Shown here one piece after another: positions 8,162-16,752 of a stretch of DNA of 26,002 nucleotides (position 1 is its first letter; every line of letters starts with the position of its first letter). The notes below the pieces were generated by a model that saw nothing but the letters and a program-made list of their open reading frames with translations, did no database searches and was not told where the DNA came from. A program made the translations under genes and the position numbers. The stretch lies in contig DOFS01000218.1 in the NCBI GenBank assembly GCA_003523945.1, positions 1 to 26,002 of the forward strand, written 5' to 3'. Source of the DNA: Nitrospiraceae bacterium (GTDB lineage Bacteria > Nitrospirota > Nitrospiria > Nitrospirales > UBA8639).

Positions 8162-10805
8162 ATTTATTGTCCGCATTTAATCTGGCTTTGAAGTCAGCCA
8201 GTCTATTGAGGGCTTCAAGTGGAGTTATCGAAAAAAGATCCATTTGTTTGACTTCATCTAAAATGACATGAGGTTTGGGAGAGCCGTACTCGCCGGAGAT
8301 AGTCATCGGCTCATCGGACAGTGACACGTTGGTGGAGGATGCATCCTGTTCGAGTTGAGCTAAAATATTTCTTGCACGATCAAGCACCGGTTTTGGTATT
8401 CCAGCCAGTTTGGCTACTTGGATTCCGTAGCTTCGATCAGCCTTTCCCTGGATGATCTTTCTCAGGAACAGAACATCTTGCCCCTTCTCCTGAACCAGCA
8501 CAGTGTAGTTTTTAATACCTTCTCTCATGGTCTCTAATTGAGTCATTTCATGGTAATGAGTGGCAAAAAGGGTTCGTGCTCCAAGATGTCCACGGTCTAA
8601 GATATATTCGGCCAATGCCCAAGCGATACTCAGTCCGTCATAAGTGCTGGTTCCCCTGCCAACTTCATCCAGTAACAATAAGCTTCGCGAAGTGGCGGTG
8701 TCCAAAATTCTGGCTGTTTCACTCATTTCGACCATAAATGTGCTTTGGCCGGCACTGAGGTCGTCTGCGGCACCCACTCTGGTAAAGATACGGTCAACGA
8801 TGCCTATCCGGGCTGATTCAGCCGGCACAAAACTACCCATTTGAGCCATCAGCACGATAAGGGCAACCTGCCGCAAGTATGTGCTTTTTCCAGCCATGTT
8901 TGGACCAGTGATTAATAAAAGTCTGTTGGTGTCCAGGTCTAATGTCGTATCATTGGGAATAAATCCTTCAGTCTGTTGGATGTGCTCAATGACCGGATGG
9001 CGACCTTCGGTGATCTGAATTGTCCCCCCTTCATGGACCGTTGGCTGGTGATACCGGTTAATGGTAGCCGCTTCTGCCAGGCCTGTCAGGACGTCCAGTG
9101 TCGCCAATTGTTGCGCCATCCCCTGAATTCTGTTGGTGGCGGATGCGATACGGAGACGAACCTCGCCGAATAATTGTCCTTCTAAATTTTTCATCTTTTG
9201 GTCAGCATTGGAGAGGCGAGCTTCGAGGTCCTGCAGTTCTCCGGTAGTAAACCGTTCGGCATTGACCAGGGTCTGCTTCCGGTGATATTCCGCAGGGACT
9301 CGCGATAAATTGGCTTTCGTCACTTCAATGTAGTACCCAAAGACCTGATTGAATTTCACCTTGAGGGAGTCGATGCCGGATCGGGTGCGTTCCCGAGTTT
9401 CCATTTCAGCCAGTAACCTGGTGCCTTCTTTTGCCAGAACCCGCAATTCATCAAGGTCTTCATTCACTCCTTCCCGAATAATGCCCCCCTCCTTTGCCGA
9501 AAGGGGTGGATTTGGAACGATGGTGTCGGCAACCCAGGATGAGACATCCAGGAGAGGATCCCAGGCGGCATGGATGGTTTGCAGCATGGCAGACTGGAGT
9601 GACGTTAAGAGTTGTTGAAGTACAACCAAATCTTCCAGGGAGCGATGGAGATTGATGAGGTCACGAGGATTGGCTACCTCCAAGGCAATACGACTATTCA
9701 GTCGTTCCAAGTCTTGCACCTTTTTCAGATGGTCACGAATCCTCATGCGAATCCCAAGATTGCCGACCAATTCGTTGACGGCTTCCTGGCGTTTTTGAAT
9801 GGGCGTGACCTGGGTCAGGGGGCGGACGATCCACTGACGCAGAAGTCTCGCGCCCATAGGTGTGTTGGTCTTATCCAATGTTGTGAGCAGGGTAGGGCTT
9901 TGGCGCTGTTCGGATACGGGTTTGAGAATTTCTAAATTACGCAGGGTGGTTTGATCCAATTGCATTTCATGTTCAAGAAGTCGAATCCATGGCCGTCGTA
10001 AATGGGTATGCGCGAGTGTCGGTTGGGTGTCGGCCAGGTAATGTAAAAGACCACCGGCAGCCTGAAGACCGGGCCGGAGACCATGGAGCTGAAGATCATC
10101 GACATGGTTGACTTGAAACGTTCTGGTAAGGATCGTTTTGCTGGCTTCAAGGTCAAACGTGATCGCCTCACGAGGCACGATACGGGCGATAGACAAGGAT
10201 TGAAGTGCGGATGTCATTGCCTCCTGGAGTCGGGCAGGAAAGATGACTTCTTTGGGCTCAAGGCGGACAAGTTCATCGACGATACCTTGTGGGGAATGCT
10301 TCATCCAGGTTTCTGAGATCCAAAATTCGCCGGTTGAAAGGTCCAGGGAGGCCAGCCCGAAACGATGGCCTAGCGGGGTATTCTCCGCTGAAGAAAGCGG
10401 GGTATAACACAGCGCTGAGAGGAAATTGGCCTCCTGGGGTGGCAGCAATTCATGATCGTATAAAGTTCCCGGGGTATAGACCCGGACGACTTCGCGACGG
10501 ACAAGCCCTTTGGCAAGTTTAGGGTCCTCGACTTGTTCGCATAAGGCCACGATTCTTCCAGCCTTCAAGAGTTTTGCGATATACCCGGTTGAGGTGTGAT
10601 AGGGCACCCCGCAAAGAGGGATTGCCTCCCCTTTGGTCTTCCCTCGTGCGGTTAACACGATGCCAAGGAGTTTCGAGGCTTCTTCAGCGTCCTCAAAAAA
10701 CATCTCATAAAAATCCCCAACACGAAAAAATACAATGGCATCAGGATATTGAGCCTTCACAGCCTGAAACTGGCGCATGAGCGGGGAGAGTTCTTGGTCT
10801 TTCAT
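8160..10805 (-). CDS. mutS: DNA mismatch repair protein MutS
   Basis: MutS recognises base mismatches and small loops and starts repair with MutL. The 881-residue product is full length. The N-terminal mismatch-binding domain has VGDFYEMF with the Phe-X-Glu reader (F32, E34). The connector, lever and clamp domains fill the middle. The C-terminal ABC-type ATPase has Walker A GPNMAGKS (634-641), the signature region STFMVEMSE, and Walker B LLLLDEVGRGTS with D713-E714. The tail (DEVKQMDLFSITPLEALNRL) resembles the MutS beta-clamp/tetramer tail. ATG at 10805 fits the family N terminus, although no clear ribosome-binding site precedes it. A 180-base gap separates it from tsaE upstream on the same strand. 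Confidence 0.98.
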   Translation of the reverse strand: MKDQELSPLMRQFQAVKAQYPDAIVFFRVGDFYEMFFEDAEEASKLLGIVLTARGKTKGEAIPLCGVPYHTSTGYIAKLLKAGRIVALCEQVEDPKLAKGLVRREVVRVYTPGTLYDHELLPPQEANFLSALCYTPLSSAENTPLGHRFGLASLDLSTGEFWISETWMKHSPQGIVDELVRLEPKEVIFPARLQEAMTSALQSLSIARIVPREAITFDLEASKTILTRTFQVNHVDDLQLHGLRPGLQAAGGLLHYLADTQPTLAHTHLRRPWIRLLEHEMQLDQTTLRNLEILKPVSEQRQSPTLLTTLDKTNTPMGARLLRQWIVRPLTQVTPIQKRQEAVNELVGNLGIRMRIRDHLKKVQDLERLNSRIALEVANPRDLINLHRSLEDLVVLQQLLTSLQSAMLQTIHAAWDPLLDVSSWVADTIVPNPPLSAKEGGIIREGVNEDLDELRVLAKEGTRLLAEMETRERTRSGIDSLKVKFNQVFGYYIEVTKANLSRVPAEYHRKQTLVNAERFTTGELQDLEARLSNADQKMKNLEGQLFGEVRLRIASATNRIQGMAQQLATLDVLTGLAEAATINRYHQPTVHEGGTIQITEGRHPVIEHIQQTEGFIPNDTTLDLDTNRLLLITGPNMAGKSTYLRQVALIVLMAQMGSFVPAESARIGIVDRIFTRVGAADDLSAGQSTFMVEMSETARILDTATSRSLLLLDEVGRGTSTYDGLSIAWALAEYILDRGHLGARTLFATHYHEMTQLETMREGIKNYTVLVQEKGQDVLFLRKIIQGKADRSYGIQVAKLAGIPKPVLDRARNILAQLEQDASSTNVSLSDEPMTISGEYGSPKPHVILDEVKQMDLFSITPLEALNRLADFKARLNADNK

Positions 10806-10985
10806 CGGGTGTTTTTTCGTTGGTATCTTGTTCTAGTTGTTGGATGTGGGAGAGATCGTCTAAAGGTCTGAAATTGTGTGCTGGCTTTTTCAGTTATGGG
10901 CTGATTCCGTGGCTTTTTTATTTCATTGGGTCAGTTGGCAGCAAGACAATGAAAGTTCAGTTGTATGGGGTGCCAGCAAGTTGAG

Positions 10986-11489
10986 TCAATCTGGATGAGA
11001 CAAATCTCCTTGCATGCGGGCCACCATCCGCATACTTCTTGGACCGGTTCCCGATACGTGTATCAACCGGATGTTTTCCGTCTCTCCATATTCCAAGCGA
11101 ATGGCCATGTGGTCGGGGGGTAATATCTGAGGGAACCGCTCGGCCCATTCAATGAGGACAATTGTGTGGGAAGTGAAATATTCCTCTAACCCTAATGTAG
11201 ATATTTCCGAGGGCCGCTCGAGCCGGTATAAATCCACATGGATAAGCGGAAAAGCGCCCGGATATTCTTGAATAAGGGTAAATGTGGGACTGCTCACCTG
11301 ATCCATCGGAATTCCTAGCCCCAGCGCGATTCCACAAGTGAGAACGGTTTTACCTGTTCCCAAGTCACCGGTTAATGCCAGAACGTCTCCTCCGGTAAAT
11401 TGTTGCCCTAACAATTTTCCGAATTTGATAGTCTCCTGAGCAGAGGTCATCCTGAGGTGAAGAGCATCGTCGTTTGGGTTCTGAGGCAT
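10986..11489 (-). CDS. tsaE: tRNA t6A biosynthesis ATPase TsaE
   Basis: TsaE is the small ATPase that, with TsaB and TsaD, makes N6-threonylcarbamoyl-adenosine at position 37 of ANN-decoding tRNAs. The 167-residue product has Walker A GDLGTGKT (41-48), the switch-like SSPTFTLIQEY and the family blocks HVDLYRL and IEWAERFPQILP. The length is normal for the family. It lies 30 bases downstream of the nnrE-nnrD gene on the same strand, a pairing seen widely in bacteria, and is probably co-transcribed with it. tsaB and tsaD are not in this window. Confidence 0.95.
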   Translation of the reverse strand: MPQNPNDDALHLRMTSAQETIKFGKLLGQQFTGGDVLALTGDLGTGKTVLTCGIALGLGIPMDQVSSPTFTLIQEYPGAFPLIHVDLYRLERPSEISTLGLEEYFTSHTIVLIEWAERFPQILPPDHMAIRLEYGETENIRLIHVSGTGPRSMRMVARMQGDLSHPD

Positions 11490-11519
11490 GGTGTGAAAGA
11501 AATTCAGGTTCTCAAGCTC

Positions 11520-13076
11520 CTACTCGTGAGACAGAGTATGGGTCAGTGCATGAGGAATGGTGCTCAGCAAATCCCCTGCGATCAGCCCTTGTTCACCGAT
11601 TGTGGTGACGGCCAAATCCCCTGCCAGTCCATGAAGAAAGACGCCAGCTCTGGCCGCATCCCACGCGCTCAGCCCCTGAGCCAACAAACCGGCAATCATT
11701 CCGGTCAGCACATCCCCCATTCCTGCGGAAGCCATTCCAGAGTTTCCTGTTGGACAAATGGCTACTTGTCCCTGGGGTTCGGCGATGACAGTCCGAGCGC
11801 CTTTCAGTACCAGGATCACGCCGTATTGCATGGCAAATTGCCTGCTGATACCGATACGATCTTCATTAACTTGTTTGGAGGAAGAGGCTGCAAGGAGTCT
11901 GGCCATTTCTCCAGGATGAGGTGTCAGGATCGGCGGTCGTTTCATTGACGAAAATATTTGGCAGTGTTGCGTTAATCCATTGAGGGCATCGGCATCCAGA
12001 ACGCAGGGTACCTCTAGTTGAGGAAGGAGGTGACGTAAGAGTTCGGTCGTTCCAGGAGAGATGCCCATCCCAGGGCCAAAAGCCAGGGCTGACTTTGTGG
12101 CTGCGAAAGCCAGTAAGCCTGGATAGGCCTCCATTCCCAGCAGGTGTTGGGACGATTCCGGCATGGGCTCTGTCATCACTTCCAGAAGCTTTGACTCAAG
12201 GATAGGGGAAACACTCTGAGGGGTGGCTACGGTCACCAGCCCCGCTCCAATTCGAAGTGCTCCTAGCCCTGACATAGCCGGAGCTCCCGTTTTCCCCGGT
12301 GAACCCGCCACAATCCCTGCATGTCCAAAAGTCCCCTTATGAGAGGATGGCAAGCGGCGCGGAATGAGGGGCCGAATGATCGCTTGAGATAGAAGGTGAA
12401 TATGGAGGTTCAGATCCAACAAGAATTCCTGAGGAATGCCAATATCCACAATTTCGATTTTCCCTACTTTGTCGATGCCTGAATTCAGATACAGTCCGAG
12501 TTTCGGGCATCCGAAGGTCACGGTGAGGTCGGCCTGAACAGTGACCCCCAGTGTGGCGCCGGTATTGCTGTCCAATCCTGAGGGAATATCTATGGCCACG
12601 GTGAAGGCGCGTGAAGCATTCATAGCTTTAATGGCTACCGAGTAGGGCGGGCGAACCGAAGAAGAGAGGCCGGTACCCAGGAGGGCATCGATCAGAATGT
12701 CGCCGTCCTTGGTGTGGGCATGCAGGAACTCCTCCGAGGGGGCAACCGTAACCTGGGATGGTCTGATGATCTTGCTGAGCCGTCGATACATGATCTTCGC
12801 ATCGGGACTCAGTTCGTTGAGCGGAGCCATCAAGATTACCGTTAGCTTTGCCCCTTTTTTGGCCAGGTGCCTGGCAACAACCAGCCCATCTCCCCCATTA
12901 TTGCCCTTACCACAAAGAATAACGACCTTTTTCCCTTTGGGGGAACCCGAGGCTTGTATGAGGTGGGTCACCACGCCGGTTCCTGCCCGTTCCATTAAGG
13001 TTGTGCCGGGAACCTTGGCTTCTTGGATCGTGCGCCGATCGAGGGTTTGCATCTGTGTAGCGGTTACGACCCACAT
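11520..13076 (-). CDS. nnrD: Bifunctional NAD(P)HX epimerase / ADP-dependent NAD(P)HX dehydratase
   Basis: A repair enzyme that restores hydrated NADH and NADPH. The 518-residue chain fuses two domains. The N-terminal epimerase (NnrE, YjeF_N, about 1-215) shows GTTLMERAG and CGKGNNGGDG (55-64). The C-terminal ADP-dependent dehydratase (NnrD, carbohydrate kinase-like, about 225-518) shows SHKGTFGHAGIVAGSPG, LTPHPGEMARL and the catalytic SAGMGDVLTG with D455. Both halves look intact, and the length matches other fused NnrE-NnrD proteins. ATG at 13076 opens the conserved N terminus. A 172-base space separates it from pdxJ upstream; acpS, often found between these genes, is not present. Confidence 0.96.
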   Translation of the reverse strand: MWVVTATQMQTLDRRTIQEAKVPGTTLMERAGTGVVTHLIQASGSPKGKKVVILCGKGNNGGDGLVVARHLAKKGAKLTVILMAPLNELSPDAKIMYRRLSKIIRPSQVTVAPSEEFLHAHTKDGDILIDALLGTGLSSSVRPPYSVAIKAMNASRAFTVAIDIPSGLDSNTGATLGVTVQADLTVTFGCPKLGLYLNSGIDKVGKIEIVDIGIPQEFLLDLNLHIHLLSQAIIRPLIPRRLPSSHKGTFGHAGIVAGSPGKTGAPAMSGLGALRIGAGLVTVATPQSVSPILESKLLEVMTEPMPESSQHLLGMEAYPGLLAFAATKSALAFGPGMGISPGTTELLRHLLPQLEVPCVLDADALNGLTQHCQIFSSMKRPPILTPHPGEMARLLAASSSKQVNEDRIGISRQFAMQYGVILVLKGARTVIAEPQGQVAICPTGNSGMASAGMGDVLTGMIAGLLAQGLSAWDAARAGVFLHGLAGDLAVTTIGEQGLIAGDLLSTIPHALTHTLSHE

Positions 13077-13248
13077 AGGCAGATCACAGGAAACAGGCGA
13101 ATGGTTCGTTTAGGCCTGGGCAACAGCAAGCCATAGGTAAAGGGGTCAGGACGATAATGGCATTCTGCACGGTTCTTGGATTGAGTCGTGAGTGGTTTTG
13201 AATAATTCTCAGTGCCAGGTAATGCAAAGCTGTGTCTTCTCGTAGACG

Positions 13249-13962
13249 TTAACCCAGGAGGCGCTTCATGTCACGGACCGCTCGTTCAAGTCCGACAAAC
13301 ATGGCATGAGCGATAATGCTATGACCAATATTGAATTCTTCAATTTCGGAAATTCTGGTCAGCCGTTTGGTATTTCGGTAATTCAGTCCATGCCCCGCAC
13401 TCACACGCAATCCTAATTTCGAGGCAAGTTTGGCCGTTTGAACCAACGCGTCAAACTCAGTATTTTCTTCCTGCTGACGGCGGGTATTGGCATACCGGCC
13501 GGTGTGGAGTTCCACGCAGTCTGCCTGGATCTTGTGGGCGGCGCGAAGTTGATTGACATCAGGATCAATGAAAAGACTAACGGGAATGCCGCCTTCATGG
13601 AGGGTTTGCACCATTGCCTGAATACGGTCCCGATGCTCGATCACGTCCAACCCACCCTCTGTGGTGAGTTCCTGGCGTCGTTCAGGTACCAGGGTCACCA
13701 AATCTGGTTTAATGTTCAGGGCGATTTTGGCCACGGCGTCGTCTGCGGCCATTTCTAAATTGAGATGGGTCTGTACGGTTTCCCGCAAAATAGTCAGATC
13801 CCGATCCTGAATATGCCGCCGGTCTTCCCGGAGATGCACCACAATACCATCGGCTCCGGCAAGGTAAGCCAACGAAGCCGCAATAATGGGGTCTGGTTCA
13901 TGTCCACCACGAGCTTGGCGAAGAGTCGCCACATGGTCGATATTCACGCCAAGTCTGGCCAT
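13249..13962 (-). CDS. pdxJ: Pyridoxine 5'-phosphate synthase
   Basis: PdxJ condenses 1-deoxyxylulose 5-phosphate with 3-amino-2-oxopropyl phosphate to pyridoxine 5'-phosphate, the last step of the DXP-dependent B6 pathway. The 237-residue product has all family blocks: [70 protein letters not shown] and [18 protein letters not shown] chose ATG 13962 because GAAAGGA lies about six bases upstream and the family begins right there. The open frame extends 45 codons upstream to 14097, but that part has no family similarity. It is the first gene of the - strand group and diverges from alaC. Confidence 0.96.
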   Translation of the reverse strand: MARLGVNIDHVATLRQARGGHEPDPIIAASLAYLAGADGIVVHLREDRRHIQDRDLTILRETVQTHLNLEMAADDAVAKIALNIKPDLVTLVPERRQELTTEGGLDVIEHRDRIQAMVQTLHEGGIPVSLFIDPDVNQLRAAHKIQADCVELHTGRYANTRRQQEENTEFDALVQTAKLASKLGLRVSAGHGLNYRNTKRLTRISEIEEFNIGHSIIAHAMFVGLERAVRDMKRLLG

Positions 13963-14106
13963 GGAAGTCCTTTCGGGTCTGGGTGAGGGAATGAACCTCT
14001 GAAAACCCATTATGGCAAAAGGGAAAATCTTCCTGCAATCAACAGAGGTTCTGGTAAGGGCTGGGAAAACAGTGGAAGCTTTTATGAAAAATCCCATGAT
14101 CTGAAA

Positions 14107-14135
14107 TTGACTGGTCGCGTCCCCTCAACTAGAAT
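14107..14135 (+). promoter_or_regulatory. Sigma-70-type promoter for the alaC-hom-thrC-apgM-lysC-cimA group
   Basis: TTGACT (14107-14112) and TAGAAT (14130-14135) each match five of six consensus positions and are separated by the optimal 17 bases. Transcription would start near 14142, about 75 bases ahead of alaC. This is the best sigma-70-type match I found in the window. It sits in the 254-base divergent region between pdxJ and alaC. Confidence 0.65.
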
Positions 14136-14147
14136 AAAATTTCAATT

Positions 14148-14161
14148 AAATCGTACGATTT
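14148..14161. promoter_or_regulatory. Perfect 14-bp palindrome, candidate operator
   Basis: AAATCGTACGATTT is identical to its own reverse complement. It lies a few bases downstream of the predicted start of transcription of the aspartate-family operon, where a bound dimeric repressor would block initiation or clearance. No regulator gene is adjacent, so the binding protein is unknown. Confidence 0.5.
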
Positions 14162-14188
14162 TCTATTCAATTCCTTCCCACTACCATC

Positions 14189-14207
14189 AAGGACGATTCG
14201 TCTTTTT
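14189..14207 (+). promoter_or_regulatory. Small hairpin with T-run just before alaC
   Basis: AAGGACG (14189-14195) can pair with CGTCTTT (14199-14205, one G-U pair) around an ATT loop, followed by more T. It ends ten bases before ATG 14217, in the place where a ribosome-binding site would be expected, and no Shine-Dalgarno is visible there. It could be a weak attenuator or a translational control element, or chance in an AT-rich leader. Confidence 0.3.
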
Positions 14208-14216
14208 ACACATACA

Positions 14217-15401
14217 ATGGAACCTTTTTACCGAATTCAACGACTTCCTGGATACGTCTTCTCTCAGGTTCAAGAGTTAAAGCTCCAAGCCCGGAAGCGG
14301 GGAGAAGATATCATTGATTTAGGCATGGGCAATCCCGATCAGCCCACACCCCGTCACATCGTGGACAAATTGATTGAGACGGCCCGACTTGGGCGGAATC
14401 ATCGCTATTCGGCGTCACGCGGTATTACCAAATTGCGTCATGCGATCTGTGATTGGTATCAACGAAATTACGAGGTCAGTTTAGATCCGGAGACGGAAGC
14501 GATTGTAACCCTTGGGGTGAAAGAAGGGTTGGCGCATTTGGCTCTGGCCATGGTGGGACCGGGTGATGTGGTTCTCGCTCCGACCCCCACCTATCCTATC
14601 CATATGTACAGCGTAATCATTGCGGGGGGCGAAATCCGCGGTGTGGAATTAGGCCCTGATTCGGATTTTTTTGAAAATTTAAAAAAGGCCTTTAAGCAGA
14701 CGCAACCGGCGCCTCGAGCGTTGATCATCAGTTTCCCACATAATCCGACCACTCGAGTCGTTGACCTGGAGTTTTTCAAAAAAGTGGTGGAATTTGCCCT
14801 GGAACATCAGGTCTGGGTCATTCATGATTTGGCCTATGCCGATATCGTGTTCGATGGATATAAGGCCCCCAGCCTGCTTCAAATTCCGGAGGCCAAACAA
14901 ATTGGTGTGGAATTTTACTCTCTCTCGAAGAGTTATAACATGCCGGGTTGGCGGGTAGGATTTTGTGTCGGAAATCGTGAAATCATTGCAGCGTTGACCA
15001 AGATCAAAAGTTACCTGGATTATGGCATGTTCCAGCCCATTCAAATAGCCAGTATTATTGCTTTAAATGGTCCGCAGGATTGCGTGAAAGAAATTGTGGG
15101 GCGTTATGAGCGACGGCGCAATGCCCTGGTCCGTGGACTGAACCGAATTGGTTGGCCGATCGACTATCCACGTGCCACCATGTTTGCCTGGGCAAAAATC
15201 CCACAGCCCTATCTGGGAATGGGATCATTGGAGTTTTCCAAGTTGTTATTACGGGATGCCAAAGTTGCCGTTTCACCGGGAATAGGATTTGGAGAAGGCG
15301 GCAATGACTATGTTCGCTTTGCGTTAGTGGAAAATGAACACCGGATTTTCCAGGCTGTTAGAGGAATCCGTCAGGCCTTAAAACTGGATGGAGAAGTGTG
15401 A
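14217..15401 (+). CDS. alaC: PLP-dependent aminotransferase, AlaC-like (glutamate-pyruvate type)
   Basis: A 394-residue class I/II aminotransferase most like the AlaC group, which forms alanine from pyruvate and glutamate. The start [12 protein letters not shown] and the stretch [15 protein letters not shown] are typical of that group. Visible PLP-fold residues are N176 in [10 protein letters not shown]204 and Y207 in [10 protein letters not shown], and K238 in [15 protein letters not shown], the Schiff-base lysine, followed by R246. The motif [10 protein letters not shown] supports AlaC over the aspartate aminotransferases. ATG 14217 fits the family N terminus but has no visible Shine-Dalgarno. 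Its stop codon overlaps the hom start. Exact substrate preference (alanine or aspartate) cannot be fixed from sequence; aspartate formation would also suit the operon. Confidence 0.88.
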   Translation: MEPFYRIQRLPGYVFSQVQELKLQARKRGEDIIDLGMGNPDQPTPRHIVDKLIETARLGRNHRYSASRGITKLRHAICDWYQRNYEVSLDPETEAIVTLGVKEGLAHLALAMVGPGDVVLAPTPTYPIHMYSVIIAGGEIRGVELGPDSDFFENLKKAFKQTQPAPRALIISFPHNPTTRVVDLEFFKKVVEFALEHQVWVIHDLAYADIVFDGYKAPSLLQIPEAKQIGVEFYSLSKSYNMPGWRVGFCVGNREIIAALTKIKSYLDYGMFQPIQIASIIALNGPQDCVKEIVGRYERRRNALVRGLNRIGWPIDYPRATMFAWAKIPQPYLGMGSLEFSKLLLRDAKVAVSPGIGFGEGGNDYVRFALVENEHRIFQAVRGIRQALKLDGEV

Positions 15402-16711
15402 TGCCAAAGGCTATCCAGGTTGGGCTGATCGGATTTGGCACCGTCGGAACAGGGGTCGTGAAGATTCTTCAGGAGAATGCCGACCTCATTTCCAAACGTG
15501 TTGGGGTTCCCGTGTCGCTCGTTCGGATTGTGGATTTAGATGTCACGACGGATCGCGGAGTCTCCGTCCCCAAAGGGGTGTTAACCAAGGAGGTCCGGGA
15601 CATCCTGGATGATCCTACCATTGACATTGTCGTTGAATTGATTGGCGGCCATGAGCCTGCCAAACGATTTATTCTTCAGGCGTTTGAACGCAAAAAATGC
15701 GTGGTGACGGCGAATAAGGCCTTGTTGGCCGATCATGGGGAAGAAATTTTTGAGGCGGCATTTAAGGCAGGCGTTGATCTTGGGTTTGAAGCGAGCGTCG
15801 GTGGAGGCATCCCCATTATCCGGTCCCTCACAGAAGGGCTGGCCGCGAACCGGATGTTGTCGATTACGGGGATTATGAATGGCACGTCCAATTATATTCT
15901 GACCCGGATGACCAATGAGCACCGTGATTTTGACGAGATTTTACTGGAAGCTAAGCGGGAGGGGTATGCCGAGGCGGATCCTTCATTTGATGTTGATGGC
16001 GTGGATGCGGCTCACAAATTGGCCATCATGGTGAATCTTGCGTATGGGACTCCTGTGCCTATGTCAGCCATCTTTACTGAGGGAATTTCTCGTATTTCGA
16101 CGGTGGATATCGAGTTTGCCCGGGAATTCGGGTTTACCATTAAATTGCTGGGAATCGCCAAACTTCAGGAGCACGCCATTGAGGCGCGGGTGCATCCTGC
16201 CCTGGTGCCAGCCGGTTCTCCCATTGCACAGGTGAATGGGGTTTACAATGCCATTCATGTGATTGGTGATGCCGTTGGAGATATTGTGCTCTATGGTAAG
16301 GGGGCCGGGTCACTTCCAACCGCGAGTGCCGTTGTGGGGGATATTATCGATCTGGCACGAAATCGCACCGCAGGCGTTGCCGGACGGGTTCCTGTGACGT
16401 CATTTCAATGGGAGTCGCGCGTGCCCATTGCCATTAAACCGATGGATGCCATTGAAAGCAGGTATTACTTGCGGTGCATGGTCAAGGATCAACCCGGCGT
16501 CTTGTCAGCCATATCAGGGATTCTAGGGCAGCGCGGTATCAGCATCTCGTCTGTGCTTCAAAAGGGGCGAAAGGAGGGGCAAACGGTGCCGTTGGTCATT
16601 TTGACACATCGTTCGGTGGAGCGAGCCGTTCAATCGGCACTTCAGGAAATCAATGCCCTCCCTATGGTGTCAGAGCCGACGACCTTACTGCGTATGGAAG
16701 GGGTGGATTAA
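15401..16711 (+). CDS. hom: Homoserine dehydrogenase with C-terminal ACT domain
   Basis: Reduces aspartate semialdehyde to homoserine with NAD(P)H, the branch to threonine and methionine. The 436-residue product has a Rossmann motif GFGTVGTG (11-18), GGHEPAK, TANKALLADHG and the catalytic-domain blocks MNGTSNYILTRM and EADPSFDVDGVDAAHKLA. The final ~80 residues form an ACT domain (DQPGVLSAISGILGQRGISI), the usual site for threonine feedback. I prefer ATG 15401, which shares a base with the alaC stop TGA (15399-15401); a GTG at 15398 would add one residue. The overlap implies translational coupling with alaC. Confidence 0.97.
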   Translation: MPKAIQVGLIGFGTVGTGVVKILQENADLISKRVGVPVSLVRIVDLDVTTDRGVSVPKGVLTKEVRDILDDPTIDIVVELIGGHEPAKRFILQAFERKKCVVTANKALLADHGEEIFEAAFKAGVDLGFEASVGGGIPIIRSLTEGLAANRMLSITGIMNGTSNYILTRMTNEHRDFDEILLEAKREGYAEADPSFDVDGVDAAHKLAIMVNLAYGTPVPMSAIFTEGISRISTVDIEFAREFGFTIKLLGIAKLQEHAIEARVHPALVPAGSPIAQVNGVYNAIHVIGDAVGDIVLYGKGAGSLPTASAVVGDIIDLARNRTAGVAGRVPVTSFQWESRVPIAIKPMDAIESRYYLRCMVKDQPGVLSAISGILGQRGISISSVLQKGRKEGQTVPLVILTHRSVERAVQSALQEINALPMVSEPTTLLRMEGVD

Positions 16712-16752
16712 TACATGGGGTCAAATAGCGTCACGAAGAGGGACAACACATT

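Noticed and set aside
10806..10985. Terminator or small gene in the gap between tsaE and mutS
   Set aside because: No hairpin with a T-run on the - strand and no open frame with a ribosome-binding site; only short repeats such as CAGCAAG, which I consider chance.
13200..13217. TGGCAC on the - strand resembling a sigma-54 -24 element
   Set aside because: The required GC at -12 is missing (the following bases are AT-rich), and no enhancer-binding protein gene is near.
13963..14097. 45-codon upstream extension of pdxJ
   Set aside because: The added residues have no similarity to the family, and the ATG at 13962 has the better ribosome-binding site and the exact family N terminus.
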